NCBI RefSeq assembly: GCF_001296045.1
Contig: NZ_LJHS01000012.1
Span: forward strand, 62,001 to 126,000
Reading direction: 5' to 3'
DNA from: Rhizobium sp. AAP43
GTDB taxonomy: Bacteria > Pseudomonadota > Alphaproteobacteria > Rhizobiales > Rhizobiaceae
DNA: 64,000 bases
Of this stretch, positions 43,459 through 52,835 are shown piece by piece (position 1 is the stretch's first letter; the number at the start of each line of letters is the position of its first letter). The notes under the pieces are model-generated. The model was given only the letters and a program-made list of their open reading frames with translations, had not been told where the DNA came from and searched no databases. A program made the translations under genes and the position numbers.

Positions 43459-44238
43459 TCAAGCGCGGCGCTCGACCATCATCTTCTTGATTTCGGCGAT
43501 TGCCTTGGCCGGATTGAGACCCTTCGGGCAGGCCTGCGCACAGTTCATGATCGTGTGGCAACGATAAAGCCGGAAAGGATCCTCGAGATTGTCGAGACGT
43601 TCACCGGTCGCTTCATCTCTGGAATCAATCAGCCAGCGATAGGCCTGCAGCAGAACAGCCGGACCGAGATAACGGTCGCCGTTCCACCAGTAGCTCGGAC
43701 AGGAGGTCGAGCAGCAGGCGCACAGGATGCACTCGTAAAGACCATCAAGCTTCTGACGGTCCTCATGGCTCTGCTTCCATTCCTTGGCAGGCGGAGGAGA
43801 GACCGTTTTAAGCCAGGGCTCGATCGAACGATGCTGCGCATAGAAGTTATTGAGGTCCGGCACGAGGTCTTTGACCACGGGCAGATGCGGCAGAGGATAG
43901 ACCTTCACCGTGCCGTTCACCTCATCCATGCCCTTGGTGCAGGCCAGCGTATTGGTGCCGTCAATATTCATCGCGCAAGAACCGCAAATGCCTTCACGGC
44001 AGGAACGGCGCAGCGTCAGCGTCGGATCGATATTGTTCTTGATATACAGGAGACCATCAAGAACCATGGGACCGCAGTCATCAACATCGATGTAGAAGGT
44101 ATCGATGCGCGGATTTTCCCCGTCATCGGGGCTCCAGCGATAAACTCGGTATTCCCGAACATTCTTGGCACCGGCCGGCTTCGGCCAGACCTTGCCTTCG
44201 GTCATCTGAGAGTTTTTGGGAAGAGCAAGTTCAACCAT
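43459..44238 (-). CDS. sdhB: Succinate dehydrogenase iron-sulfur subunit
   Basis: 259 residues. SdhB carries electrons from SdhA to the quinone site through three clusters. The [2Fe-2S] ligands are in CREGICGSC and the later LAC; the [4Fe-4S] and [3Fe-4S] ligands are in [12 protein letters not shown] and [17 protein letters not shown]. The ATG at 44238 (MVELALPK) has GAGG upstream; a start two codons earlier is also possible. It follows sdhA by 17 bp and ends the sdhCDAB operon. Confidence 0.97.
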   Translation of the reverse strand: MVELALPKNSQMTEGKVWPKPAGAKNVREYRVYRWSPDDGENPRIDTFYIDVDDCGPMVLDGLLYIKNNIDPTLTLRRSCREGICGSCAMNIDGTNTLACTKGMDEVNGTVKVYPLPHLPVVKDLVPDLNNFYAQHRSIEPWLKTVSPPPAKEWKQSHEDRQKLDGLYECILCACCSTSCPSYWWNGDRYLGPAVLLQAYRWLIDSRDEATGERLDNLEDPFRLYRCHTIMNCAQACPKGLNPAKAIAEIKKMMVERRA

Positions 44239-44255
44239 GTCCAATACCTCTCAAA

Positions 44256-46100
44256 TCAATAAACACGTGCCTTTGGCGCGATCTTGTAGGGATCGATGCC
44301 TTCGGCAATGAGTTCCGTGTGGACCGGACGGTAGTCGAGCTTCACATCGCCAGCTTCGTTCACCCAGGCAAGCGTATGCTTGCGCCAGTTCACGTCGTCG
44401 CGTCCGGCGAATGGACCATCGACATAATCCTCGCGGGCATGCGAACCGCGGCTTTCCTTGCGTGCTTCGGCGCCATACACCGTGGTGATGGCGTTAGCCA
44501 TGAGGTTATGCAGTTCCAGCGTTTCGACGAGGTCCGAGTTCCAGATCATCGAGCGGTCGGTGACTTTGATGTCCGGCAGCTCCTTCCAGATGGCCGACAG
44601 ACGGCGGCAACCGCTTTCGAGCGATTCCTGGGTGCGGAACACGGCTGCATCATCCTGCATGGCGCGCTGCATCTTGTCGCGCAGAACGGCCGTCGGCGTC
44701 TGGCCCGATGCGTGGCGCGTGTTATCGAAGCGATCCATGATCTTGTCGCAGGCGGCGATGTTCAGCGCCGGAATTGGCGATGTACGGTCAATGACTTCGG
44801 CAGCGCGAATAGCGGCTGCACGGCCGAAGACCACGAGGTCGATCAGCGAATTCGAGCCAAGACGGTTTGCACCATGAACCGAGGCACAGCCAGCTTCGCC
44901 GACGGCCATCAGGCCCGGGATCACCCGTTCCGGATTGTTCGAATCGGCGTTCAGCACTTCACCCCAATAGTTCGTGGGAATGCCGCCCATATTGTAATGA
45001 ACGGTTGGCAGAACCGGGATCGGCTCGCGGGTTACGTCGACACCGGCGAAGATCTTCGCCGATTCGGAGATGCCGGGCAGGCGCTCGTGCAGGACGGCCG
45101 GGTCAAGATGGTCGAGATGCAGGAAGATGTGGTCCTTGTTCTTGCCGACGCCGCGGCCTTCACGGATTTCCATCGTCATGCAGCGCGAGACAACGTCACG
45201 CGAGGCAAGATCCTTGGCGGACGGCGCATAGCGCTCCATGAAGCGCTCGCCTTCGGAGTTGACGAGGTAGCCGCCTTCCCCGCGTGCACCTTCCGTGATC
45301 AGGCAGCCAGCGCCATAGATGCCGGTCGGGTGGAACTGGACAAATTCCATGTCCTGCAGCGGCAGGCCGGCACGCGCAACCATGCCGCCACCGTCACCGG
45401 TGCAGGTGTGTGCGGACGTGGCCGAGAAGTAAGCGCGACCATAACCGCCGGTCGCCAGAACCACCATCTTCGCCGAGAAGCGATGGATGGTGCCGTCGTC
45501 GAGGTTCCAGGCGACGACCCCGGTGCAGCGGCTGCCATCCTCCGACATGATGAGGTCGAGCGCGAAATACTCGATGAAGAATTCCGCATTGTTGCGCAGC
45601 GACTGGCCGTAGAGCGTGTGCAGGATGGCGTGACCGGTACGGTCGGCGGCAGCGCAGGTACGCTGCACCGGCGGGCCTTCGCCGTAGTTCTGCATGTGAC
45701 CGCCGAACGGGCGCTGGTAGATCTTGCCTTCCTCGTTACGCGAGAAAGGAACGCCGTAATGCTCGAGCTCATAAACCGCCTTCGGCGCTTCCATGGCGAG
45801 ATACTGCATGGCGTCGACGTCGCCGAGCCAGTCGGACCCCTTGACGGTGTCATAGAGGTGCCACTGCCAGCAATCGGGCGTCATGTTGTTCAGCGAAGCC
45901 GCAATACCGCCCTGAGCCGCGACTGTGTGCGAACGAGTCGGGAATACCTTGGTGATGCAGGCCGTCTTGAAGCCTTGTTCGGCCATACCGAGCGTCGCGC
46001 GAAGCCCGGCGCCACCGGCGCCAACGACGACGACGTCGTAGGAATGGTCAACATAGGTGTAGGCCTTGCCGGTCTGGGCGAAGTTATGAATGGTTGCCAT
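44256..46100 (-). CDS. sdhA: Succinate dehydrogenase flavoprotein subunit
   Basis: 614 residues. It oxidises succinate to fumarate. The FAD motif is [11 protein letters not shown] (26-36) and the histidine that binds FAD covalently is H58 ([11 protein letters not shown]). The substrate-site stretch [10 protein letters not shown] and C-terminal KARVY are also typical. It starts 6 bp after sdhD. Confidence 0.98.
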   Translation of the reverse strand: MATIHNFAQTGKAYTYVDHSYDVVVVGAGGAGLRATLGMAEQGFKTACITKVFPTRSHTVAAQGGIAASLNNMTPDCWQWHLYDTVKGSDWLGDVDAMQYLAMEAPKAVYELEHYGVPFSRNEEGKIYQRPFGGHMQNYGEGPPVQRTCAAADRTGHAILHTLYGQSLRNNAEFFIEYFALDLIMSEDGSRCTGVVAWNLDDGTIHRFSAKMVVLATGGYGRAYFSATSAHTCTGDGGGMVARAGLPLQDMEFVQFHPTGIYGAGCLITEGARGEGGYLVNSEGERFMERYAPSAKDLASRDVVSRCMTMEIREGRGVGKNKDHIFLHLDHLDPAVLHERLPGISESAKIFAGVDVTREPIPVLPTVHYNMGGIPTNYWGEVLNADSNNPERVIPGLMAVGEAGCASVHGANRLGSNSLIDLVVFGRAAAIRAAEVIDRTSPIPALNIAACDKIMDRFDNTRHASGQTPTAVLRDKMQRAMQDDAAVFRTQESLESGCRRLSAIWKELPDIKVTDRSMIWNSDLVETLELHNLMANAITTVYGAEARKESRGSHAREDYVDGPFAGRDDVNWRKHTLAWVNEAGDVKLDYRPVHTELIAEGIDPYKIAPKARVY

Positions 46101-46106
46101 GTTGAA

Positions 46107-46487
46107 TTACCCTACGAATGCAATCTTCAAGATGGCGAAAAGACAGAGGCCACCCATCAGGATTGCGAAGAAAGTGTTGAGCATCAGGAGCAGCAGCTTC
46201 GGGATCTCGGCGTGGACATAGTCCTCGATCACGACCTGCATACCGAGCTTCATGTGGATCAGGCCGGAGACCACGACCAGCCCCATGACAACGGCGACGA
46301 AGGGGTGCGACAATGCGCCCACCACTTCGGCATAAGGCGCGCCGTTGTACATGACGAGGAAACCGACAAAAAAGATCATCAGCGGAATGTTCGATACGGC
46401 GGTCAGACGCTGACGCCAGAAATGCTCGGTGCCTTCCTTGGCCGAGCCGAGACCGCGGACCTTGCCGAGCGGAGTGCGCATATCCAT
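46107..46487 (-). CDS. sdhD: Succinate dehydrogenase membrane anchor subunit SdhD
   Basis: 126 residues with three membrane helices (about 32-52, 60-82 and 98-120). The anchor pattern [15 protein letters not shown] at the start and the histidine in [19 protein letters not shown] fit the SdhD haem/quinone side. The ATG at 46487 (MDMRTPLGK) has GAGG ~10 nt upstream; the ATG two codons later is an alternative. It starts 11 bp after the sdhC stop. Confidence 0.93.
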   Translation of the reverse strand: MDMRTPLGKVRGLGSAKEGTEHFWRQRLTAVSNIPLMIFFVGFLVMYNGAPYAEVVGALSHPFVAVVMGLVVVSGLIHMKLGMQVVIEDYVHAEIPKLLLLMLNTFFAILMGGLCLFAILKIAFVG

Positions 46488-46498
46488 GGAATGATGCC

Positions 46499-46894
46499 TC
46501 AGGTGCGAATGATGTAGGCGATGATCCAGACGACGATCGTCAGGACAACGGACGCGATGATGTTGGCCTTGGCAAGCTTCGTCGAGAAGTGCTTGTCGAA
46601 GCCATAGCCGACATCCCACATCAAGTGGCGCAGGCCGCCGAGCATGTGGTGGATGAGCGCCCAGGTGTAACCCAACAGGATCAGGCGGCCGATGATCGTG
46701 CCCATGAACCAGTTGACCCACTCAAAATATTCGGCCCCCGTCGAGGCGGCGATGAGCCACCAGGCAACAAGGATTGTGCCGAAGTAGAGAGCCCCACCGG
46801 TAATGCGGTGCAGGATCGACATGACCATGGTCGGAATAGGCTTGTAGATTTGCAGGTGCGGCGACAGGGGCCGGCTTTTCGTCACATTCGCCAT
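46499..46894 (-). CDS. sdhC: Succinate dehydrogenase cytochrome b556 subunit SdhC
   Basis: 131 residues with three membrane helices. The family pattern [12 protein letters not shown] at the start, [11 protein letters not shown], and the haem-ligand motif [14 protein letters not shown] (H83 region) are all present. With SdhD it anchors the enzyme and forms the quinone site. First gene of sdhCDAB; a predicted promoter lies ~95-120 bp upstream. Confidence 0.97.
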   Translation of the reverse strand: MANVTKSRPLSPHLQIYKPIPTMVMSILHRITGGALYFGTILVAWWLIAASTGAEYFEWVNWFMGTIIGRLILLGYTWALIHHMLGGLRHLMWDVGYGFDKHFSTKLAKANIIASVVLTIVVWIIAYIIRT

Positions 46895-46985
46895 CTAAAC
46901 CTCGCGGCGTCTCGATGCGGTCCGGATTTCGGACATTGGGGTCACAATGCGCCCAGTGATTTTAGGTGCATTGCATCAGGGCGAC

Positions 46986-47013
46986 GTTTAATCCTCTGCC
47001 CCCCGGACGACAA
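46986..47013 (-). promoter_or_regulatory. Possible promoter of sdhCDAB
   Basis: On the minus strand TTGTCG (47008-47013), a 16-nt spacer and TTAAAC (46986-46991) make a plausible but weak housekeeping promoter, placing the RNA start ~85 nt before sdhC. The -10 match is poor. Confidence 0.33.
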
Positions 47014-47145
47014 GCACATTCGCTAGACGATTTCAATTTAATCGATTTGCGTGAATAGAACTTTAGCCTCACCTCAAACCAATGCCGCTGATACGAAAAA
47101 ACGAAGCCAGCGGATGACTTTAGCGATCATCTTCGGCATTATGCG

Positions 47146-47160
47146 TTAACGATTTGTTAA
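47146..47160. promoter_or_regulatory. CtrA-like box TTAA-N7-TTAA
   Basis: TTAA (47146-47149) and TTAA (47157-47160) are separated by exactly 7 nt and followed by CC, matching the full CtrA binding consensus of alphaproteobacteria. It lies 20 bp before the ATG of the small exported protein at 47180. It could also affect the divergent sdhC side, though that is 250 bp away. Confidence 0.5.
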
Positions 47161-47179
47161 CCATGCCGGAGAAGGACCG

Positions 47180-47545
47180 ATGATCCTGTCACGCGTTGAA
47201 GTCGCTGCCCTCGTCTCGCTCACCATACTTGCCATGGCATCTCCTGCCATTTCCAAGGACGGGAACCGACATTCCGGTCGCGGTCACCAGCCACGTCAAG
47301 AGCAATCAATTGTCGGCACCGGAGGTCTCCCATCGGTCGTTCCCGGCATCGGCACCTTTGTCGGCAGCATCTCCGCCGTTCGCATCAAGGGGAACGGCGT
47401 TTTCATCGCCGTCGATCGCGGCTCACGCCCAACCGCTGTCGCCTATCGCGCTCCAAAAGCGCGGATCATTGAAGTCGCGGCCGAGAATACGGATGACGCC
47501 TGCAGTCTGGAAGCGGGTGTCTGCGTCATCCGGCTGAAGAACTGA
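47180..47545 (+). CDS. Small exported protein of unknown function
   Basis: 121 residues. The first ~25 form a signal peptide (VAALVSLTILAMASPAISK). The mature part is basic at first (RHSGRGHQPRQEQ) and then has a small beta-rich region with two cysteines near the C-terminus (DDACSLEAGVCVIRLKN) that could form a disulfide. I do not recognise the family. GGAGAAGGA precedes the ATG. Its 3' end overlaps the convergent methyltransferase gene by 20 bp. Confidence 0.72.
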   Translation: MILSRVEVAALVSLTILAMASPAISKDGNRHSGRGHQPRQEQSIVGTGGLPSVVPGIGTFVGSISAVRIKGNGVFIAVDRGSRPTAVAYRAPKARIIEVAAENTDDACSLEAGVCVIRLKN

Positions 47546-48185
47546 CGAACCGCCAGACGGTCGTCTTCTTCACTTCACTGTCCTCAAGCACTCGGGTCAC
47601 CGGCACCTCGTAGCTGGCGAGTGCCTCCAGACGCTCCGTCGGGCGATAGCTGCGACCGGGATCGCCGACCAGGACCGTGCAGCCCTTATTGGCAACGGTT
47701 TCGAACCACGCAACCAATGCCCGCGCGAAATCGCTGTCGTAGAAGACATCGCCAGCCAGGATCACGTCTACATCGACAGATTGGCCGATCAGGTCATCAT
47801 CGGTGAAATCGACCGAGACGTCGTTCAAAATGCAATTCAAACGGACGGCCGTGCGCGCCCAGGGATCGATGTCGGCTGCCAGTACCTCACCCGCACCCGC
47901 CATCGCCGCAGCAATGGCCACAAGGCCGGAACCGCTGGCGAAATCCAGCACCTTTTTTCCGCGAACGATTTCCGGATGATCAATCACGTAACGGGCAAGC
48001 CCCTGACCGCCCGCCCAGGCGAAGGCCCAGAAAGGCGGCGGCAGGCCAATGGCTTCCAGATCCTCTTCCGTCTTCTGCCATAGGTCATGCACCTCGCTGG
48101 CAAGATGCAAACGGATCTCCGGCACATGCGGCGGCGGCAGCACGCTGGTATTGTCCAGGATGAAGCGTTCCGGATCCGTTTTCAC
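47526..48185 (-). CDS. Class I SAM methyltransferase, ETFB lysine methyltransferase (METTL20)-like
   Basis: 219 residues. The SAM-binding motif is VLDFASGSGLVAIAAAMAGA (about 78-97), followed by an acidic loop (AADIDPWA) and the post-motif AGDVFYDSDF typical of the seven-beta-strand lysine methyltransferase group related to METTL20. A bacterial member of that group (Agrobacterium) has been reported to methylate the electron-transfer flavoprotein beta subunit. The family assignment is firm; the substrate is inferred. Last gene of the tsaD operon, 4 bp after the EVE gene. Confidence 0.83.
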   Translation of the reverse strand: MKTDPERFILDNTSVLPPPHVPEIRLHLASEVHDLWQKTEEDLEAIGLPPPFWAFAWAGGQGLARYVIDHPEIVRGKKVLDFASGSGLVAIAAAMAGAGEVLAADIDPWARTAVRLNCILNDVSVDFTDDDLIGQSVDVDVILAGDVFYDSDFARALVAWFETVANKGCTVLVGDPGRSYRPTERLEALASYEVPVTRVLEDSEVKKTTVWRFVSSSAG

Positions 48186-48189
48186 GCGA

Positions 48190-48621
48190 TCAAACGGGAG
48201 GGTTGTCGAGTCCGCCCATGCGGCAGACTTCGAAATATTCCTCGTCCGTCACTGGCTGCACCGAAAGGCGCATGGACGTGACGAGCGCCATCTCGGCAAG
48301 CTTGGGATTGGCCTTCACCGCCTTCAAGCTGACGGGCTTCGGCATGTCGCAGACGGCGCGAATGTCGACGCAGTCCCAACGGGCATCACCCTCGGCAGTC
48401 GAATCGGGATGCGACAAGGCGCAAACCTCGACGATACCGACGACCTCGAGACCTTCGTTGGAGTGATAGAAGAACCCCTTGTCGCCGATTTTCATCGCCC
48501 GCATGTTGTTGCGCGCGAGATAATTGCGAACGCCAGTCCATTCCTCGCCAACGTCCCCCTTGGCCTTCTGCATCTCCCACGACCATTTGAAGGGCTCGGA
48601 TTTGTAGAGCCAGAATGCCAT
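48190..48621 (-). CDS. EVE domain protein
   Basis: 143 residues, a single EVE (PUA-like) domain: FWLYKSEP at the start, WTGVRNYLARNNMRAMKIGD in the middle and VTSMRLSVQPVTDEEY near the end. EVE proteins bind modified bases in RNA or DNA through an aromatic pocket. In rhizobia this gene commonly sits between a YciI-like gene and a methyltransferase, as here. Its exact role is unknown. It starts 5 bp after the YciI-like gene. Confidence 0.9.
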   Translation of the reverse strand: MAFWLYKSEPFKWSWEMQKAKGDVGEEWTGVRNYLARNNMRAMKIGDKGFFYHSNEGLEVVGIVEVCALSHPDSTAEGDARWDCVDIRAVCDMPKPVSLKAVKANPKLAEMALVTSMRLSVQPVTDEEYFEVCRMGGLDNPPV

Positions 48622-48626
48622 TGCGC

Positions 48627-48920
48627 TTAAGCCTCCGGATTATTGAAGACCCAGTTATAGGGCTTGATCTCGACAGTCTCGAAAAGGCCGACCTGGGCAT
48701 AGGGATCCTGGGCCGCAAGCGCCTTTGCACCGTCCAGATCGTCGGCAGCAATGAGCAGCATCGAGCCACAAGGCTTTCCGTCCGCATCGAGAAACGGCCC
48801 TGCGATCTTCAGCTTGCCCTCGGCATTGAGCCCGTTCAGCCACTCGACATGCGGCGGTCGCGTTTCCATGCGCAGGTTGAGGTGTCCGGGCTTGTCGGCG
48901 CAGATGACGGCAAACAGCAT
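48627..48920 (-). CDS. YciI-like protein
   Basis: 97 residues, a YCII-related ferredoxin-like fold. The conserved histidine is in RPPHVEWL, and the segment IAGPFLDADGKPCGSMLLI and the aspartate in AAQDPYAQVGLF are typical. The family is of uncertain function, possibly a small hydrolase or dimeric binding protein. It lies 20 bp after gpsA. Confidence 0.88.
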   Translation of the reverse strand: MLFAVICADKPGHLNLRMETRPPHVEWLNGLNAEGKLKIAGPFLDADGKPCGSMLLIAADDLDGAKALAAQDPYAQVGLFETVEIKPYNWVFNNPEA

Positions 48921-48940
48921 GATCGTCTCCTTGAAGAATT

Positions 48941-49930
48941 CTATTCGGTGGTGATCGGGCGTGACATGAGTTGGGCAATCGCGGTCGGAATGTCCAGTCG
49001 CCCCTCGATAATCGCGGCAACCGCCTGCGTGATCGGCATTTCGATCTGGAGCCCTTCGGCCAGGCGGGCGGCAACAGCCGCCGCGAAGGCACCTTCGACG
49101 AGGGCCCCACCTTGTGCCGACACGGCATCCCCTCGTCCCAGAGCAACCCCGAAACGGAGATTGCGCGACTGGTGGCTTGTCGCCGTCAGCACGAGATCGC
49201 CGAGACCGGAAAGACCTCGGACGGTATCCCCTCGCCCGCCCATAGCGTCGACCAGCCGGGACATTTCTGCAAGGCCGCGGGCAATCAGAGCAGCCCGCGC
49301 CGAATCCCCGAGACCCATGCCTTCCACAATGCCGCAGGCAATGGCCAGCACATTCTTGAGCGCTCCGCCGAGCTGCACTCCGATCCGGTCATCTGAAGCA
49401 TAGAGACGAAAAGTCTGACCTGAGATTGCCTTTGCCAGATGCTCGGCCATGGCGAGATCTTGCGCCGCAATCGCCATGGCTGTGGGCAGTCCTTTAGCGA
49501 TGTCGGCAGCGAAACCCGGACCCGAGAGCATCGCCACCGGGTGATCCGGCAACGAGGCTTCGAGCACATCGGTTAAAAGCCGGGAACTCTGCTTTTCAAT
49601 GCCCTTGGCGCAGATGACGACAGGAACACCCGACTGGAGATGGGGACCATAAGTCTCGGCAGCAGAAACCTGAGCCTGAGACGGCATCGCGAAGAGAACG
49701 ATATCGGCAGTGGCGACATCCTGCGCCCGCGCCGAAAACGAAAGTCCTTCTGGCAGACGGATTCCCGGCAGCGCCGATTCATGGGCCTGGCTCGCGGCGA
49801 TGTCAGCCATCACGGAAGGGTCCCTGCCGATCAGAAGCGCCTGTGCCTTGCCCGTCTGGGCGATGACGGCCGCGAGCGCCGTGCCGAAGGCGCCAGCGCC
49901 GATGACCGCAATTCTCTGGACTTTACTCAT
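48941..49930 (-). CDS. gpsA: NAD(P)-dependent glycerol-3-phosphate dehydrogenase
   Basis: 329 residues. It reduces dihydroxyacetone phosphate to sn-glycerol 3-phosphate for phospholipid synthesis. The NAD motif is [12 protein letters not shown] (9-20); the family segments [16 protein letters not shown] and the catalytic lysine in [12 protein letters not shown] are present. Its ATG overlaps the tsaD stop by 4 bp. Confidence 0.97.
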   Translation of the reverse strand: MSKVQRIAVIGAGAFGTALAAVIAQTGKAQALLIGRDPSVMADIAASQAHESALPGIRLPEGLSFSARAQDVATADIVLFAMPSQAQVSAAETYGPHLQSGVPVVICAKGIEKQSSRLLTDVLEASLPDHPVAMLSGPGFAADIAKGLPTAMAIAAQDLAMAEHLAKAISGQTFRLYASDDRIGVQLGGALKNVLAIACGIVEGMGLGDSARAALIARGLAEMSRLVDAMGGRGDTVRGLSGLGDLVLTATSHQSRNLRFGVALGRGDAVSAQGGALVEGAFAAAVAARLAEGLQIEMPITQAVAAIIEGRLDIPTAIAQLMSRPITTE

Positions 49931-51021
49931 GCCTTGGCGCCCCGTTTGCCATAAGCAAGCAAGGCCTTGGCCTCCGAATCGAGCGGCCAGCGCGAACGCG
50001 GCGCAACCGTCAGCTCGTCCGCAGGCAGTCCCAGCGCCATGCGCTCAAGCCCAGCCCACGCGATCATCACGGCATTGTCGGTGCACAGATGATGCGGCGG
50101 CGCAACGAAGCGGAAGCGATGCGCCGAGCAGAGTTCATCAAGCGTGCTGCGCACCTGCTTATTGGCAGCCACACCGCCTGCGACGATCAGGGCAGGCTCC
50201 GCAATCTCCGGATAGGTCTCGCGAAAGCGCCGCAGGCCGCGACCAATACGATCCTTCAAGGTCCGCGAGATCGCATGCTGGAAGGAGGCGCAAATGTCGG
50301 CAATATCCTGCTCGGTCACGGGCGCAATGCTCTCGGCCGCTTGCCGCACAGCCGTCTTCAAGCCCGAAAACGAGAAATCGAGCCGGGCTTCGCCAACCAG
50401 TGGTCGGGGAAACACAAAACGCTTGGGATTGCCGATGGCGGCAGCCCGTTCAACTGCCGGCCCACCCGGATAGGGAAGCCCAAGCAGCTTCGCCGTCTTG
50501 TCGAAGGCCTCGCCCAGCGCATCATCGATCGTTGTGCCCCAGCGCTCGTAATCACCAACGCCCTTGACCAGAACAAGCTGGGTATGGCCACCGGAGACTA
50601 GCAACACCAGATAGGGGAACGCGACACCATCAGTCAGTCGCGCTGTCAGCGCATGGCCTTCCAGATGATTGATGGCAAAAAGAGGCTTTCCGGTCGCCCG
50701 AGCGATAGCCTTCCCGGTCATCAGACCAACCAACAACCCGCCGATCAGTCCCGGACCCGATGTGGCAGCAATCGCGTCGACCTCGGCAAGCGTGATCCCC
50801 GCGCGCTGCAGCGCTTCTTCAATCAGGGTGTCTAGAGCGTCCACATGCGCACGGGCGGCAATCTCGGGAACGACACCGCCATAGGCGCTGTGCTCATCGA
50901 GCTGGCTCAGCACAACATCCGCCTCTGTCACACCCGAGCCGTCGGCAAGCCGCGTCACCACGGCGGCCGCCGTCTCGTCACAGCTGGTTTCGATACCCAG
51001 AATCCGCAGTTTGGCTGTCAT
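49927..51021 (-). CDS. tsaD: tRNA t6A37 threonylcarbamoyltransferase TsaD
   Basis: 364 residues. TsaD transfers the threonylcarbamoyl group to A37 of ANN-decoding tRNAs. The N-terminal [15 protein letters not shown] is the family signature, and the metal-binding histidines are H119 and H123 ([10 protein letters not shown]). It is divergent from hemC across 73 bp and heads a five-gene operon with gpsA, YciI-like, EVE and methyltransferase genes. Confidence 0.97.
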   Translation of the reverse strand: MTAKLRILGIETSCDETAAAVVTRLADGSGVTEADVVLSQLDEHSAYGGVVPEIAARAHVDALDTLIEEALQRAGITLAEVDAIAATSGPGLIGGLLVGLMTGKAIARATGKPLFAINHLEGHALTARLTDGVAFPYLVLLVSGGHTQLVLVKGVGDYERWGTTIDDALGEAFDKTAKLLGLPYPGGPAVERAAAIGNPKRFVFPRPLVGEARLDFSFSGLKTAVRQAAESIAPVTEQDIADICASFQHAISRTLKDRIGRGLRRFRETYPEIAEPALIVAGGVAANKQVRSTLDELCSAHRFRFVAPPHHLCTDNAVMIAWAGLERMALGLPADELTVAPRSRWPLDSEAKALLAYGKRGAKA

Positions 51022-51044
51022 GGAATCCGTTCATTGATTGCGAT

Positions 51045-51060
51045 GACCGGAAAACCGGTC
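51045..51060. promoter_or_regulatory. Palindrome in the tsaD / hemC divergent promoter
   Basis: GACCGG (51045-51050) and CCGGTC (51055-51060) are perfect arms around AAAA, in the 73-bp gap between the divergent tsaD and hemC genes. It may be an operator; no regulator gene is adjacent. Confidence 0.4.
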
Positions 51061-51094
51061 TACGAAATCCGTCGGTAACAACGGACAAGTTCGG

Positions 51095-52024
51095 ATGCAA
51101 ACAAAACCTTTCCGCATCGGCACGCGGGGCAGCCCCCTCGCCCTCGCTCAGGCCGCCGAGACCCGCGCCCGGCTGATGATCGCGCATGACCTGCCAGAAG
51201 ACATGTTTGAGATCGTTGTCTTGTCGACGAAGGGTGACCGTATCACCGATCGGGCGCTGTCGGAGATCGGCGGCAAGGGCCTCTTCACCCAGGAACTGGA
51301 AGACCAACTCGTCTCGGGCGAACTGGATTTTGCCGTGCATTCCTCGAAGGACATGCCGACGAAGCTTCCGGATGGCCTGTTCCTTTCCGCATTCCTGCCG
51401 CGCGAAGACGTGCGAGATGCCGTTGTCGGACGAACAGCGCCGACACTGGCGGAACTCCCGATTGCAGCGACGGTCGGCTCCTCGTCTCTTCGACGCCAGG
51501 CCCTCATTCGCAGACTGCGCCCGGACGTCAATGTCATTACCTTCCGTGGCCTTGTCGATACGCGACTGCGCAAGCTGGCAGACGGCGAGGTCGATGCGAC
51601 GCTTCTCGCCTTTGCCGGCCTGAAGCGACTGGGCAAGTCCGACGTGCCCACACAGCTCCTCGATCCGACCGAATTCCCACCGGCCCCTGCACAGGGTGCG
51701 ATCTGCATTGAAAGCCGTATCGGCGACAGCCGCGTTTACGACCTGCTCGAAGCGATCAACCACCGCCCCACCTTCGATGCGGTAACCTGTGAGCGCGCGT
51801 TCCTTGGCGCACTCGACGGCTCCTGCCGCACACCGATTGCAGGTTATGCAACGGTTGAAGGGACGGCGATCCGCTTCTCGGGCATGATCCTGACGCCGGA
51901 TGGCAGCCGCTGGCATGAAGTCTCAGTCGAGGGTCAGACGGCCGGAGCCTCGGCCCTCGGCGCATCCGCCGGCGAGACCATCCGCGCCAAGGCCGGCAGC
52001 GACTTCTTCGACAGCTGGAGCTGA
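51095..52024 (+). CDS. hemC: Hydroxymethylbilane synthase (porphobilinogen deaminase)
   Basis: 309 residues. It polymerises four porphobilinogens into hydroxymethylbilane. The N-terminal [14 protein letters not shown] and the cofactor-anchoring cysteine C244 ([11 protein letters not shown]) are present, along with substrate-contacting blocks such as HSSKDMPT and [10 protein letters not shown]. It begins a plus-strand operon with hemD, a Mic60-like gene and hemY. Confidence 0.98.
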   Translation: MQTKPFRIGTRGSPLALAQAAETRARLMIAHDLPEDMFEIVVLSTKGDRITDRALSEIGGKGLFTQELEDQLVSGELDFAVHSSKDMPTKLPDGLFLSAFLPREDVRDAVVGRTAPTLAELPIAATVGSSSLRRQALIRRLRPDVNVITFRGLVDTRLRKLADGEVDATLLAFAGLKRLGKSDVPTQLLDPTEFPPAPAQGAICIESRIGDSRVYDLLEAINHRPTFDAVTCERAFLGALDGSCRTPIAGYATVEGTAIRFSGMILTPDGSRWHEVSVEGQTAGASALGASAGETIRAKAGSDFFDSWS

Positions 52025-52027
52025 AGG

Positions 52028-52762
52028 ATGCGCGTTGTCGTGACGCGCCCGCAGCCGGCGGCGGACAGAACCGCCGCCGAACTTGAGCGCCGGGGACACG
52101 CCCCGGTGCTTCTGCCACTGATGACGGCCGAGCACGATCTGGAGGGACTGTCGCACCCTCTTTCTCCATCGACGGTGGCCCTCGTCGTGACCAGTGCCGA
52201 GGCGTTGCGGGCACTGGCCAGACTGCCCCCAGAGATCCGCCGTGACTATCTCTCCATACCCCTCTATGCCGTCGGCCAGGCCACCGCTGAGGCAGCCCGC
52301 CGGCTGGGGTTTGCGCGCGTGATCACAGGCGAGGGAGACGGTAAAGCGCTGGCACAACGATTGCTGTCTGAGGTCCCCTCCGACCCGGGAGCCTTGATCA
52401 CCTACTTGGCGGGAGACCCGCGAACGCCCGACCTGGAAGAGACCCTTCAGTCCGCCGGGCGGCCACTCACAATCCGGCAATGTTACCGCATGATCTCGAT
52501 CGAACCAGATCGCGAAGCCATTGCAGCGCTGGCCGCTCAGCCGCCCGACGTAGTCCTCCTCTATTCGTCCGAAACCGTCCGCAGATTTCTGAAGGTCGCA
52601 GAGATCACGCGATCGTCAGTCGACTGGTCACAGGCACGCTTCATTTGCCTCAGCGCCAAGATCGCATCGCTTTTGCCCGAGCCCTATGGGCCACGCGCCA
52701 CATGGCCGGAAGAGCCACGCGAAGATTTGCTCATTGATCTGTTGACGAGCATGGAACGCTAA
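52028..52762 (+). CDS. hemD: Uroporphyrinogen-III synthase
   Basis: 244 residues. It closes and inverts hydroxymethylbilane to uroporphyrinogen III. The family is weakly conserved, but the N-terminal VVVTRPQPAADRTAAEL, the VTSAEALRAL block, LITYLAGDPRTPDLE and VLLYSSETVRRFLKV match it. It starts 3 bp after hemC with GAAGG before the ATG. Its place between hemC and hemY supports the call. Confidence 0.93.
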   Translation: MRVVVTRPQPAADRTAAELERRGHAPVLLPLMTAEHDLEGLSHPLSPSTVALVVTSAEALRALARLPPEIRRDYLSIPLYAVGQATAEAARRLGFARVITGEGDGKALAQRLLSEVPSDPGALITYLAGDPRTPDLEETLQSAGRPLTIRQCYRMISIEPDREAIAALAAQPPDVVLLYSSETVRRFLKVAEITRSSVDWSQARFICLSAKIASLLPEPYGPRATWPEEPREDLLIDLLTSMER

Positions 52763-52835
52763 ATGGATCTTCACCCTTTCCTTCCTAGGAGTGACTGACT
52801 ACGTTTGTCTGTGTCCAGGAAAGAATGAGGTTGCC

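Noticed and set aside
44319..46517. Plus-strand open frame of ~730 codons opposite sdhA and sdhD
   Set aside because: Shadow of the sdh genes; no recognisable protein features.
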